Source of the DNA: an uncultured Draconibacterium sp.
GTDB lineage: Bacteria > Bacteroidota > Bacteroidia > Bacteroidales > Prolixibacteraceae
Reading direction: 5' to 3'
Length of the DNA: 64,000 bases
Assembly (NCBI RefSeq): GCF_963676815.1
Contig: NZ_OY781365.1
Location: 3,258,501-3,322,500 of the forward strand
Positions 17,425-25,613 of this stretch are shown in pieces. Below the pieces are notes generated by a model that worked only from the letters and a program-made list of their open reading frames with translations, was not told where the DNA came from and ran no database searches. A program made the translations under genes and the position numbers. Within the stretch, counting starts at the first letter, position 1; the number at the start of each line of letters is the position of its first letter.

Positions 17425-17512
17425 AAAAAGCGCAAAAAATAAAAGGAGCATCCAAAATGGATCGGATCCCTATCGCAAATGCATTTGTTTGTGTGCTCAA
17501 CTCGTTAATGCC

Positions 17513-17855
17513 TCTGCAAAACGATTTTGGAAGCACCAGTTGTGACATGAGCATAAGAAAAAACACGATTGAAACCTACTTCTGTCAGCTGGGGGCACAA
17601 TAAAACACGTTTGAAAGCTTCCACAGGTGCTGGAGGCGAAAAAAAACGCGTTTGAAAGTTTCCCCAGCTGCTGAGGACGAAAAAAAATACGTTTGAAACC
17701 AACTTCTGTTACATGAGGATGAAAAAAAATGCGTTTGAAAGCTTCCCCAGCTGCTGAGGATGTAATAAAACCTGTTTGAAATCAACTTCTGTTACCTGGG
17801 GATGAAAAAAAACGTGTTTGAAACCAACTTCTGTCACCTGAGGGAGCTTTAAAAT
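17513..17855. repeat. Minisatellite of eight 41-44 bp units with two alternating variable halves
   Basis: The anchor CGTTTGAAA (or CGATTGAAA/TGTTTGAAA) recurs at 17522, 17566, 17608, 17649, 17690, 17732, 17773 and 17815, each preceded by an A tract. The rest of the unit is one of two types: ACTTCTGTTACCTGGGGATG-like (units 2, 5, 7, 8) or GCTTCCCCAGCTGCTGAGGA (units 3, 4, 6); unit 1 is a decayed form. No reading frame runs through it on either strand. Confidence 0.85.
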
Positions 17856-17947
17856 CAGTTAGTTACGGATTTTGTAGAATGCGGAAGTTTCGAAAATCCG
17901 CGTGGAGCGGGAGTTTGGGGTTAAAACACCCGGTTTTACTCGCTGCT

Positions 17948-17973
17948 TAACCCCGGGCTTAAGCCTGGGGTTA
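17948..17973. repeat. REP-like 26-bp palindrome
   Basis: TAACCCCGGGCTT followed by AAGCCTGGGGTTA is a near-perfect palindrome with one mismatched pair, in a GC-rich patch (17920-18000) that is unlike the AT-rich genes just downstream. No transposase is nearby. The rest of 17425-18135 shows no gene I can support. Confidence 0.6.
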
Positions 17974-18135
17974 GTAAACGCCCGCCGGAAAATGGGTTTT
18001 AGCCCTTACTTTTGTATACCCCTACTTTTCGTTGATCCCATATTGTTTTTGTTAAACAGAATAGTAACTTTAAAGAAAAAAGAATTAAGCCTTTGAATGC
18101 TTGCCCTGAAATAACTATAGAAAAAACCAATAAAT

Positions 18136-18378
18136 ATGTCTGAATCCAATATTGATAACCTAATAGGGGTAATCATGTTGCTAGGAACGTTGTTCATAGT
18201 ATATTACTTTTTATCAGGTTTGTGGAATAAGAATGAACAAAGTGTAGAAGTGCAAAATGGAGCTACGCCAACTCAAAAAACGATTTGGGATAAGCTCAAA
18301 ATAGTATCAATTACAATTTCATCCGTTGCTGCTTTTATTTATGCTGTTGTTAAACTAATCGAGATATTTAAAAACTAA
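18136..18378 (+). CDS. Small two-helix membrane protein, unknown
   Basis: 80 residues. Two hydrophobic segments at about 9-29 and 56-76 flank a polar stretch (NKNEQSVEVQNGATPTQK). There is no signal peptidase site, so both helices should stay in the inner membrane with the polar loop on one side. I recognise no family. Its stop is 4 nt before the next gene, so the two are probably co-transcribed. Codon use looks more AT-rich than the flanking housekeeping genes. Confidence 0.65.
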   Translation: MSESNIDNLIGVIMLLGTLFIVYYFLSGLWNKNEQSVEVQNGATPTQKTIWDKLKIVSITISSVAAFIYAVVKLIEIFKN

Positions 18379-18382
18379 TATT

Positions 18383-18715
18383 ATGCTACTCGAAATATCA
18401 ATACCTATAATCATTGCATTTCTATCATTAATTACATTCTTTGCTTGTAAATTCAATATTGCATACAGCAAATACAGTAAGTATTTGGTTCGATTCTTTT
18501 TTCTTTTAATAGGAATAAATTTTAGCTTTTATGTAGGGGCGGCGAGCATGAATTTATCTGTGATAAAAAATGGATTTTCCAATAACGAGATCTATGAAAT
18601 ATATTATCGCGTATTTATAATATTTAATGTTGAACTAATATTTATATGTCTTTACGTGGCAATAATAGGGATTGTTTGTAAAATCCTAAAGCAAGAAAAC
18701 AAAGAGATAGAATGA
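18383..18715 (+). CDS. Small three-helix membrane protein, unknown
   Basis: 110 residues with hydrophobic segments at about 3-24, 33-56 and 73-100 and a short charged tail (KILKQENKEIE). No family recognised. It is coupled to the preceding 80-residue membrane protein and followed by a 142-nt gap before the DUF2971 gene. Both small genes look AT-rich and are candidates for acquired cargo. Confidence 0.65.
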   Translation: MLLEISIPIIIAFLSLITFFACKFNIAYSKYSKYLVRFFFLLIGINFSFYVGAASMNLSVIKNGFSNNEIYEIYYRVFIIFNVELIFICLYVAIIGIVCKILKQENKEIE

Positions 18716-18793
18716 TAAAAGATCACTATCGCACCTAATAGCAATCGATGTACAATTTAATAGAATTGAAGTTAACAAACTTTTCAGCCGCTA

Positions 18794-18816
18794 GCTGAGG
18801 TACGTATTACAAATCC
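18794..18816 (+). repeat. Left imperfect inverted repeat flanking the DUF2971 gene
   Basis: GCTGAGGTACGTATTACAAATCC. Its reverse complement matches the segment at 19627-19653 at about 21 positions with a small gap. Confidence 0.5.
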
Positions 18817-18857
18817 GGTCCAGATGTGATATTTGGCTTGATAAAAACTATAAATCC

Positions 18858-19613
18858 ATGGTAGAAGAACATCCTGTATTTAATGCTCCAGAAAATGAAG
18901 ATATAAAAGTTTGGCGTTATATGGATTTCACAAAACTGATTTCATTAATCGATACAAGAAGACTATTTTTTACTCGGGCAGATATGTTTAATGATCCATT
19001 TGAAGGTTCATATCCTAAAATAAATGTGGTAGCTAGGACTGTCGTGCCAGAAGATCTTCCAGATGAAAGCAAAAAAGCATTGTTAGCCTCTATGAGTCAA
19101 TTAGGAGATTCAAATAAACACTGGCCAAGATATACAGCTATAAGTTGTTGGCACATGAATGAATATGAATCTGCTGCCATGTGGAGTCTCTATCTGAAAA
19201 GTGATGAAGGAATTGCTGTTCAATCAACTTTTAGACGACTAAAGAAAAGTATTATCGATGAAGAAAAGGTTTTTCTAGGAACCGTTAAATATATTGATTA
19301 TGAGAAAGATTATATCGACTCAGGAAATATGCTAGGCCCTTTCGTTCATAAAAGAAAAAGTTTCGAGCACGAAAGGGAATTAAGAGCCTTATTAATGAAA
19401 TGGCCAACTACACCTAAAGGACTTAATTTTAGTAAAGAAACGATTACCAATGGAGTACCAGTAAAAGTTGATATAGAAGACTTAATTGAAAAAATATATG
19501 TTGCTCCCAATGCACCTGATTGGTTCGCAGAACTAGTTAGGACTGCGTTGAAAAGATACGGATATAATATTGAAGTAATACATTCAGAATTAAATGATAC
19601 ACCGATGTTTTAA
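18858..19613 (+). CDS. DUF2971 domain protein
   Basis: 251 residues, cytosolic. DUF2971 hallmarks are visible: VWRYMDFTKLISLI and RLFFTRADMFNDPFEGSYP near the N-terminus, ISCWHMNEYESAAMWSLY in the middle (about 100-115), the IAVQSTFRRL segment, and FEHERELRALLM further on. The biochemical function of DUF2971 is not established to my knowledge; the family is patchily distributed, often in variable regions. Here it lies between imperfect inverted repeats, next to two unknown membrane proteins, which suggests horizontal acquisition. Confidence 0.85.
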   Translation: MVEEHPVFNAPENEDIKVWRYMDFTKLISLIDTRRLFFTRADMFNDPFEGSYPKINVVARTVVPEDLPDESKKALLASMSQLGDSNKHWPRYTAISCWHMNEYESAAMWSLYLKSDEGIAVQSTFRRLKKSIIDEEKVFLGTVKYIDYEKDYIDSGNMLGPFVHKRKSFEHERELRALLMKWPTTPKGLNFSKETITNGVPVKVDIEDLIEKIYVAPNAPDWFAELVRTALKRYGYNIEVIHSELNDTPMF

Positions 19614-19626
19614 CCTCTGCTTGCTA

Positions 19627-19653
19627 GGATTTGGAATCGTAGGGACCTCAGAT
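19627..19653 (-). repeat. Right imperfect inverted repeat flanking the DUF2971 gene
   Basis: GGATTTGGAATCGTAGGGAC followed by CTCAGAT; the inverted partner of 18794-18816 (shared GGATTTG, AAT, CGTA and ACCTCAG blocks). Confidence 0.5.
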
Positions 19654-19672
19654 AGACAACAGGTACTCACAA

Positions 19673-20941
19673 TTACCTTTTCTTCCTTCTAAATCCCGGG
19701 TTTTGATTTCCGCGCTTTTTATTTCGGTTGGCAAAAAACTCCTGTCGTTTCCGTTTTTTTTCTGCTTCAAACTCTTTCTTTTCGCTGGTGTTCATCGGCC
19801 TGTCGGTCTGCGGAAAAGGATTGTTATCGGCTACGTCGATTTTTAGTTTAATCAACTTTTCAATGCTTTTTACATAAGCATTTTCTTCCGGTTCGCACAG
19901 CGAAATGGCCACCCCTTCTTCGCCGGCCCGGCCACACCGGCCAATACGGTGTACATAGGTTTCGGGCTCGTTGGGTATGTCGTGGTTAATTACATAACGC
20001 AGTTTGTCAATATCAATTCCCCGTGCCGCAATATCGGTGGCTACCAATACGCGTATTTCGCCTTTTTTAAACCGCAATAAGGCTTTTTGGCGTTGGTTCT
20101 GACTCTTCTCGCCATGAATAGCTGCACTCTCGATTTTTTTATTCCGCAGGTTGCGTACAATACGGTCGGCACCATGTTTGGTTCTCGAAAATAGGAGTAC
20201 CTGCTCCAGTTCTTCATTTTTAAGAATGTGCAACAGCAGGTTCTTTTTATCGCTTTTGTTGGTGAAATAGATTTCCTGCTGAATGGTTTCGGCAGTTGAC
20301 GACACCGGGTTCACCGCCACCTTTTTCGGGTTCACCAATATTTGTTGCGAAAGCTTCAGTATTTTCGTTGGCATAGTGGCCGAAAAGAACAGCGACTGCC
20401 GTTGTTTGGGTAATAACTTCAGCAGTTTATTAATGTCGTGAATAAAACCCATGTCGAGCATGCGGTCGGCCTCGTCTAACACAAAATACTTTATATCGTT
20501 CAGCGAAATATGTTTCTGATTGATTAAGTCGAGCAAACGTCCGGGTGTGGCAACCAGAATATCAACACCTTTTTGCAGTTGTCGTACCTGCGGGTTTTGC
20601 GGTACACCACCGAAAATAACAGCGTTTTGCAAGTTGCTGTATTTGCCGTAAGCGTTAAAACTGTCGCCAATTTGTATGGCCAGCTCGCGGGTAGGAGTAA
20701 CCACCAGCGATTTAATGCGTCGTCGGCCCTTTTCGTGGCGGGTATTGTTTATTAAATGCTGAATAATGGGAATGGCAAAAGCCGCGGTTTTACCTGTGCC
20801 GGTTTGTGCACTGCCCAAAACATCATGTTTTTCTAATACCAGTGGAATTGCCTGCGCCTGAATGGAGGTTGGTTCCGTGTAGTTTTCATCCTTTAATGCC
20901 TTAAGTATGGCAGGATGCAATTTTAAATCTTCAAATTTCAT
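19673..20941 (-). CDS. rhlE: DEAD-box ATP-dependent RNA helicase, RhlE-like
   Basis: 422 residues. All core motifs are present: Q motif (TSIQAQAIP), Walker A AQTGTGKT, PTRELA, DEAD in VLDEADRML, SAT, and HRIGRCGRAG. The C-terminal tail is short and strongly basic (RNKKRGNQNPGFRRKKR), typical of RNA-binding extensions in RhlE-type helicases. Likely roles are ribosome assembly and mRNA turnover, especially in the cold. The symbol is a group-level assignment. Confidence 0.93.
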   Translation of the reverse strand: MKFEDLKLHPAILKALKDENYTEPTSIQAQAIPLVLEKHDVLGSAQTGTGKTAAFAIPIIQHLINNTRHEKGRRRIKSLVVTPTRELAIQIGDSFNAYGKYSNLQNAVIFGGVPQNPQVRQLQKGVDILVATPGRLLDLINQKHISLNDIKYFVLDEADRMLDMGFIHDINKLLKLLPKQRQSLFFSATMPTKILKLSQQILVNPKKVAVNPVSSTAETIQQEIYFTNKSDKKNLLLHILKNEELEQVLLFSRTKHGADRIVRNLRNKKIESAAIHGEKSQNQRQKALLRFKKGEIRVLVATDIAARGIDIDKLRYVINHDIPNEPETYVHRIGRCGRAGEEGVAISLCEPEENAYVKSIEKLIKLKIDVADNNPFPQTDRPMNTSEKKEFEAEKKRKRQEFFANRNKKRGNQNPGFRRKKR

Positions 20942-21151
20942 TATTGTTTTCTATGGTAAACAAGGGCTCACAAAATAATAACCATGAATAAAGAGCACAT
21001 TGCTACCAAAACGCTTCCCCTCTGTTTTTGTTCTAATCCGCGGCAAAGATACTACAATTAATGACTTCGCGTCATTGGTTTAATTTAACGGTCTTCGAGA
21101 CTTCTTAAAACCATAATGTCATTTTACTGAACTTTAAAATAGAAAAGCTGT

Positions 21152-21159
21152 TAACTTTG
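21152..21159 (+). promoter_or_regulatory. -7 promoter element of yaaA
   Basis: TAACTTTG, 20 nt before the ATG at 21180; no clear -33 element. Confidence 0.4.
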
Positions 21160-21179
21160 AAAAAAGAAAATCAGAACAT

Positions 21180-21947
21180 ATGCTAATAGTAATATCGCCG
21201 GCCAAATCGCTGGATTATAAAACACCACCGGTAACCACAACGTACACCATGCCCGACATGCTCGACGAGTCGGAAAAGATACTTCCAAAACTGCGGAAAA
21301 TGAAACCCAAACAACTCTCGGAGTTAATGGGAATTTCGGCCAGCCTGGGGCAGTTGAATTACGATCGTTTTCAAACCTGGCACCAGCCTTTTACACCCGA
21401 AAATGCCAAGCAGGCTGTTCTGGCTTTTAGTGGCGACGTTTTCCAGGGACTGGATGCCACAACGCTAAATGAAGAGCAGTTGCTGAAATTACAATCGAAA
21501 TTGCGAATTCTATCTGGTCTTTACGGTGTTTTGCGTCCGCTTGATTTGATGCAACCGTATCGTTTGGAGATGGGGACAAAAATAAAAATACAACGTTCGG
21601 CCGATTTATATGCTTTCTGGAAAAACAAGATTACACCAAAAGTACAGGAGGCTATTGATGAATCGGGGAGTAAGATTTTAATCAACCTGGCATCGAACGA
21701 ATACTACAAAAGTATCGACACCAAAAAGCTGGATGCAGAGATTATAACGCCACAGTTTAAAGACATGAAAAACGGTCAGTACAAAATGATTTCATTTTTT
21801 GCCAAAAAGGCACGCGGACTAATGACACGTTTTATTGTTGAGAACGATATTGATAATGTAGATGATCTGCAGGCGTTTGATTCGGATGGTTATGTTTATA
21901 ATCCACGTTTATCGAAGGTTGGTAATCCGGTGTTTACGCGGGGGTAA
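21180..21947 (+). CDS. yaaA: Peroxide stress protein YaaA (DUF328/UPF0246)
   Basis: 255 residues, full length for the family. Typical blocks are MLIVISPAKSLDY at the start, the AVLAFSGDVFQGLDA segment, LSGLYGVLRPLDLMQPYRLEMG in the middle and FFAKKARGLMTRFIVEN near the end. In E. coli YaaA limits intracellular iron and DNA damage under hydrogen peroxide. Single-gene unit, followed by a dispersed palindrome and a strong terminator. Confidence 0.96.
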   Translation: MLIVISPAKSLDYKTPPVTTTYTMPDMLDESEKILPKLRKMKPKQLSELMGISASLGQLNYDRFQTWHQPFTPENAKQAVLAFSGDVFQGLDATTLNEEQLLKLQSKLRILSGLYGVLRPLDLMQPYRLEMGTKIKIQRSADLYAFWKNKITPKVQEAIDESGSKILINLASNEYYKSIDTKKLDAEIITPQFKDMKNGQYKMISFFAKKARGLMTRFIVENDIDNVDDLQAFDSDGYVYNPRLSKVGNPVFTRG

Positions 21948-21955
21948 TTCAATAT

Positions 21956-22037
21956 TGTCATTTCGAACGCAGTGAGAAATCTGTATCATTGTGGTTGGGA
22001 GGCGACAGATTTCTCCTCATTCTTCGTCGAAATGACA
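21956..22037. repeat. Full palindromic dispersed repeat
   Basis: TGTCATTTCGAACGCAGTGA...AATCTGT (21956-21984) and ACAGATTTCTCC...TCGAAATGACA (22005-22037) form an inverted pair, same family as the copies at 16572 and 22594. Confidence 0.75.
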
Positions 22038-22066
22038 ACAATTCTTTGTGGAAGTGACAGGAAACA

Positions 22067-22103
22067 AAAATGCCATCTTTGTATCAAACAAAGATGGCAT
22101 TTT
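22067..22103. terminator. Bidirectional terminator between yaaA and the DUF3127 gene
   Basis: Perfect 15-bp stem (22067-22081 with 22089-22103) around a 7-nt loop, with A tract on one side and T tract on the other. It lies between convergent genes. Confidence 0.85.
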
Positions 22104-22135
22104 CTATTCATCGATAATCTTTAATCGTTCATCCT

Positions 22136-22507
22136 TTAAAACGGAAGATCTCCTGCTGCATCATCTGCCGGTTCGGGTGGAATATCATCCATGCCAAACT
22201 CCGGTGGTGGCTCAGGCAAATTACCGTCTGCACTTACTTTGTCAATCTTCCAGGCATTAATATTGTGAAACCAGCGTCCGTTATATTCGCGCGATTCCAG
22301 GTTAAAAGATACATCAACTTCCTCTCCTGCAGACATTCCGTTAATTAAATCAACTTTGTCGCCGAACAAAGTAAAACAAACCGTTCGTGGATATTGCTCG
22401 TCTGTTTCAATTACAAATTCTTGTTTGCTCCATTCTTTTCCTGCCCGGCTCACACCAGATTCAGGTTTTAAAATCTGCTCAATTTTTCCTTTTACGCTTA
22501 ATGCCAT
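22136..22507 (-). CDS. DUF3127 protein with an SSB-like acidic C-terminal tail
   Basis: 123 residues. The body (ALSVKGKIEQILKPESGVSR, QEFVIETDEQYPRTVCFTLF, DVSFNLESREYNGRWFHNI) matches DUF3127, a Bacteroidota family predicted to adopt an OB fold. The C-terminus is proline/acid rich and ends GDLPF, closely like the DDIPF tip of single-stranded DNA-binding protein SSB that recruits repair and replication proteins. Nucleic-acid binding is an inference from fold and tail. It is a single gene between terminators. Confidence 0.85.
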   Translation of the reverse strand: MALSVKGKIEQILKPESGVSRAGKEWSKQEFVIETDEQYPRTVCFTLFGDKVDLINGMSAGEEVDVSFNLESREYNGRWFHNINAWKIDKVSADGNLPEPPPEFGMDDIPPEPADDAAGDLPF

Positions 22508-22546
22508 TTCCTATTTTTTAATTTCAGGAACGAAGATAAAAAAAAG

Positions 22547-22582
22547 AAACCCTTTGCCTAAAAACAGACAAAGGGTTTTTTT
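22547..22582. terminator. Terminator downstream of the lipoprotein FKBP gene
   Basis: 10-bp stem AAACCCTTTG (22547-22556) with CAAAGGGTTT (22569-22578), T runs on both sides. No plus-strand gene ends here, so it most likely stops minus-strand transcription from the FKBP gene at 22685. Confidence 0.7.
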
Positions 22583-22593
22583 CAACAAGTTTT

Positions 22594-22677
22594 TGTCATT
22601 TCGAACGAAGAGAGAAATCTGTTGCTAGAAAACTCTGTTGTTTGAGATTCCTCAGTCGTTCCTCTTTCGGAATGACA
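22594..22677. repeat. Full palindromic dispersed repeat
   Basis: TGTCATTTCGAACGAAGAGA...AATCTGTT (22594-22623) paired with GAGATTCCTCAG...TTTCGGAATGACA (22644-22677). It lies within the 3' untranslated region of the FKBP gene. Confidence 0.75.
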
Positions 22678-22684
22678 AAACTTA

Positions 22685-23389
22685 CTATTCTTTTACAATC
22701 TCCAAAAGTTCAACTTCGAAAATAAGAGCTGAATTAGGACCTATATCGCCACCGGCTCCACGAGGACCGTAAGCCAAATCAGAAGGGATATAAACTTTCC
22801 ATTTTGATCCAACAGGCATTAATTGCAATGCTTCAGTCCAACCCGGAATTACCTGGTTAACACCAAATACTGCAGGCTCGCCACGGTCAACCGAGCTGTC
22901 GAAAACAGTACCATCGATTAAGGTTCCGTGGTAGTGAACGCGTACTCTGTCGGTTGCACCTGGTTTTTCACCAGTACCTTCAGTAAGTACTTCGTATTGT
23001 AGTCCGCTTTCGGTAGTTGTTACACCTTCGCGTGCTTTGTTCTCTTCCAAAAATTTGTTGCCTTCTTCAAGGTTTGCCTGTGCTTCACGCTGGCTTGCTT
23101 CCTGGAAAAATTTCTGAACCAATGCGTTTGCATCAGCTTCTGCAATTTCTACCTCTTCGCCTAACGATGCTAAACGGAAAGCAGCAGCCATTGCTTCAAT
23201 ATTCATTTCATCAGCTCCAGGAGCAGTTTCCAGCTGTTGTTTGTTATTAGCACCAACCAAAACACCAATTGCATAACTTACCGAGTCGGCACTGGTTTCC
23301 AGTTTTACAGCTGCCGGACCACCTTGCTGGCACGATGTAGCAGCAACAATCAATGCCACTACAAAAACATAAATAATACTATTCTTCAT
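22685..23389 (-). CDS. FKBP-type peptidyl-prolyl isomerase, lipoprotein
   Basis: 234 residues. A lipobox (VAATS-Cys20) predicts a periplasmic or outer-membrane lipoprotein. An FKBP_N-type helical dimerisation region (about 30-125, with [16 protein letters not shown]) precedes the FKBP domain at 135-232: [55 protein letters not shown], and [11 protein letters not shown]. It catalyses proline isomerisation during folding of exported proteins. It sits 41 nt downstream of a paralogue on the same strand, likely one transcript. Confidence 0.95.
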   Translation of the reverse strand: MKNSIIYVFVVALIVAATSCQQGGPAAVKLETSADSVSYAIGVLVGANNKQQLETAPGADEMNIEAMAAAFRLASLGEEVEIAEADANALVQKFFQEASQREAQANLEEGNKFLEENKAREGVTTTESGLQYEVLTEGTGEKPGATDRVRVHYHGTLIDGTVFDSSVDRGEPAVFGVNQVIPGWTEALQLMPVGSKWKVYIPSDLAYGPRGAGGDIGPNSALIFEVELLEIVKE

Positions 23390-23430
23390 TTGTTAATTTT
23401 TTTAGACCGAAACACGGCCGTATTTTTTTA

Positions 23431-24045
23431 TTATTCTACAATTTCCAATAATTCAACCTCGAAAATAAGTGTTGCGTTTGGTCCGATTACACCACCTGCA
23501 CCGTTTGGTCCGTATGCCAGGTTTGCAGGAATATACAATTTCCATTTTGAACCTACCGACATTAATTGCAAGGCTTCAACCCATCCAGGAATTACCCCGT
23601 TAACCGGGAATACAGCCGGTTGATTGCGCTCTACCGAACTATCGAAAACAGTTCCGTCGATTAAAGTTCCGTGGTAGTGACATTTTACCTGGTTGCTGGC
23701 GGTTGGAATATCGCCTTCGCCTTCGTTTATCACTTCGTATTGTAATCCGCTGGGCAATTCAATTACTTCTTCTTTTTGTCCGTTTTCAGCTAAAAATGCT
23801 GTACCTTCCTCAAGGTTTTTGTTGCCATCTGCAGCTTGCGATTCGGCCATGAATGACTCGAGAATCTGGTTGGCTTCTTCAGGTTTCATTCTTGGTGGAA
23901 CACCTGAGAAAACATCCTGCAATGCTGTAATGAAAGCGGTTGGATGAACGGTTTTTACTCCTGATTGAATGAGATTTGCAGAAATACTCATTCCTAATGC
24001 ATAACTAAATTTTTGTAAATCGTCTTTTAATTCGAAATCTGCCAT
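23431..24045 (-). CDS. FKBP-type peptidyl-prolyl isomerase, cytosolic paralogue
   Basis: 204 residues from ATG 24045 (an in-frame TTG seven codons upstream is less likely). Same two-part layout as its neighbour: helical N-domain with FSYALGMSISANLIQ and EEGTAFLAENG, then FKBP with [33 protein letters not shown] and LAYGPNGAGG. It has no signal peptide. The pair therefore looks like a tandem duplication serving cytosol and envelope. Confidence 0.95.
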   Translation of the reverse strand: MADFELKDDLQKFSYALGMSISANLIQSGVKTVHPTAFITALQDVFSGVPPRMKPEEANQILESFMAESQAADGNKNLEEGTAFLAENGQKEEVIELPSGLQYEVINEGEGDIPTASNQVKCHYHGTLIDGTVFDSSVERNQPAVFPVNGVIPGWVEALQLMSVGSKWKLYIPANLAYGPNGAGGVIGPNATLIFEVELLEIVE

Positions 24046-24223
24046 TTTATTTTTTTCTGAATTCAAGAGGGCGAAGATAAATTAAATTTTTGGCAATAAG
24101 GCAATTGTACTTTTATAATATGGTAAAGATTGTTAATTCAAAAAAAATATTCTTTATTGGTAATTATTAGGTGCTTACCTTTACAAATGAATTGGTAATG
24201 TAAATAAAGACAAGAAAAGTTTG

Positions 24224-25468
24224 ATGCGATCAACCACATTGTTTTTCGAAAATTTGAGAGTTGCTTTTTCCTCGGTAAAGAGCAACTTATTGCGTACAAC
24301 GCTTACTGTTATGATTATTGCTGTAGGAATAACGGCGTTGGTCGGAATCTTAACCGCTATCGATTCGATTAAAAATTCGATAACCAAAGAATTTGCTGTA
24401 ATGGGCGCCAATACTTTTTCGATTTCGAGTGGTGGATTACGCACACAGGGAAATATTCGTTACCGCACAAAAAACTATTCATACATTTCGTACTACCAGG
24501 CAAAAGAATTTAAGGAGCTTTTCGATTTTCCGGCAACAACTTCAATCTCGGTCTCGTCAACCGGAGCAGCCACTTTAAAATACCAATCGGAGAAAACCAA
24601 TCCCAATATTGCAGTTCGTGGTATCGACGATAATTATTTATCTACAGCGGGTTACGAAATTGGTATGGGCAGAAGTTTTAGTAACCACGATATTGAAGCC
24701 GGACGAAGTGTGGTTCTTTTGGGAAGTGATTTGGCCAAACGTTTGTTTAAAGGAGGAGAAGATCCCTTACAGAAAGTGGTGAGTATTGGAAGCGGGAAGT
24801 ACAAAGTGGTAGGAGTATTAAAAGCAAAAGGAAGTGGCTTTGGAATGAACAGCGACATGGTTTGTTTTATTCCGTTCACAAATTCTCGTGCCTATTTCTC
24901 TCGACCGAATATGAATTTTGATGTGCAGGTAAAAGTCGACCGTCCGGAATTGATGGATGCAGCAGTTGGTCAGGCCGAAGCAATATTTAGGGTTGTACGT
25001 AATTTAGATCCGCTCGATGATTCGGATTTCAGCATTGAAAAAAGTGACAACCTGGCCAATATGCTTTTGGAAAATATTAAGAATATTACGCTGGTTGCAA
25101 CAATAATTGGACTGATAACTTTGTTTGGTGCTGCTATTGGATTAATGAATATTATGCTGGTAACCGTTACCGAACGTACCCGCGAAATTGGAGTTCGGAA
25201 AGCCATTGGTGCAAAAAGCTCAACCGTTAAACAACAGTTTCTTTTAGAGGCAGTTTTGGTCGGGCAAATGGGTGGTTTTGTTGGAATTATTCTCGGAATT
25301 TTGGCAGGTAACGGCGTTGCAAAACTCATTAATTCACCATTTTTTATACCCTGGACCTGGATAATTCTTGGAGTAATCCTGTGTTTTGTTGTGGGAATAA
25401 TCTCTGGTTATTACCCTGCACAAAAGGCTTCAAAACTTGATCCTATCGAATCGTTACGTTACGAGTAG
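24224..25468 (+). CDS. MacB/FtsX-type ABC transporter permease
   Basis: 414 residues. One N-terminal helix (about 20-45), a MacB-type periplasmic core (about 50-275, with [10 protein letters not shown] and RGIDDNYL), then three C-terminal helices with the FtsX signature ([16 protein letters not shown], a turn contacting the ATPase). Such permeases drive tripartite efflux or lipoprotein/peptide export with a separate ATPase; none is adjacent here. The ATG at 24224 is preferred over the TTG one codon before. Confidence 0.92.
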   Translation: MRSTTLFFENLRVAFSSVKSNLLRTTLTVMIIAVGITALVGILTAIDSIKNSITKEFAVMGANTFSISSGGLRTQGNIRYRTKNYSYISYYQAKEFKELFDFPATTSISVSSTGAATLKYQSEKTNPNIAVRGIDDNYLSTAGYEIGMGRSFSNHDIEAGRSVVLLGSDLAKRLFKGGEDPLQKVVSIGSGKYKVVGVLKAKGSGFGMNSDMVCFIPFTNSRAYFSRPNMNFDVQVKVDRPELMDAAVGQAEAIFRVVRNLDPLDDSDFSIEKSDNLANMLLENIKNITLVATIIGLITLFGAAIGLMNIMLVTVTERTREIGVRKAIGAKSSTVKQQFLLEAVLVGQMGGFVGIILGILAGNGVAKLINSPFFIPWTWIILGVILCFVVGIISGYYPAQKASKLDPIESLRYE

Positions 25469-25514
25469 CAAGCAAAGCAAAAGTTAAAAGTTGAAAGGCA
25501 AAGGTTTGTAGGCT

Positions 25515-25549
25515 TGTCATCTCGAAGCATAGCGAGAGATCTGTTTCCG
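25515..25549. repeat. Half copy of the dispersed palindromic family
   Basis: TGTCATCTCGAAGCATAGCG...GATCTGTTTCCG, preceded by GGCAAAG-type words at 25480-25505, as at 13.5 and 16.5 kb. Confidence 0.65.
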
Positions 25550-25613
25550 AATCAAATCGAATCAGTCTTTTTTCAATCTCTTTTAATCTCATTTTTCAGT
25601 GTACAAAAGCTAA

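Noticed and set aside
17457..17603. 48-codon frame after an AAGGAG-like site
   Set aside because: It runs into the minisatellite, has no recognisable features and its end is set by repeat sequence; the ribosome site alone is weak evidence.
17513..17855. CRISPR-like array
   Set aside because: The conserved part is only about 18 nt and the between-repeat segments are of two recurring types, not unique; no cas gene is near.
17902..18096. 64-codon frame across the REP palindrome
   Set aside because: Built on palindromic and GC-rich repeat DNA, no start signal, no domain pattern.
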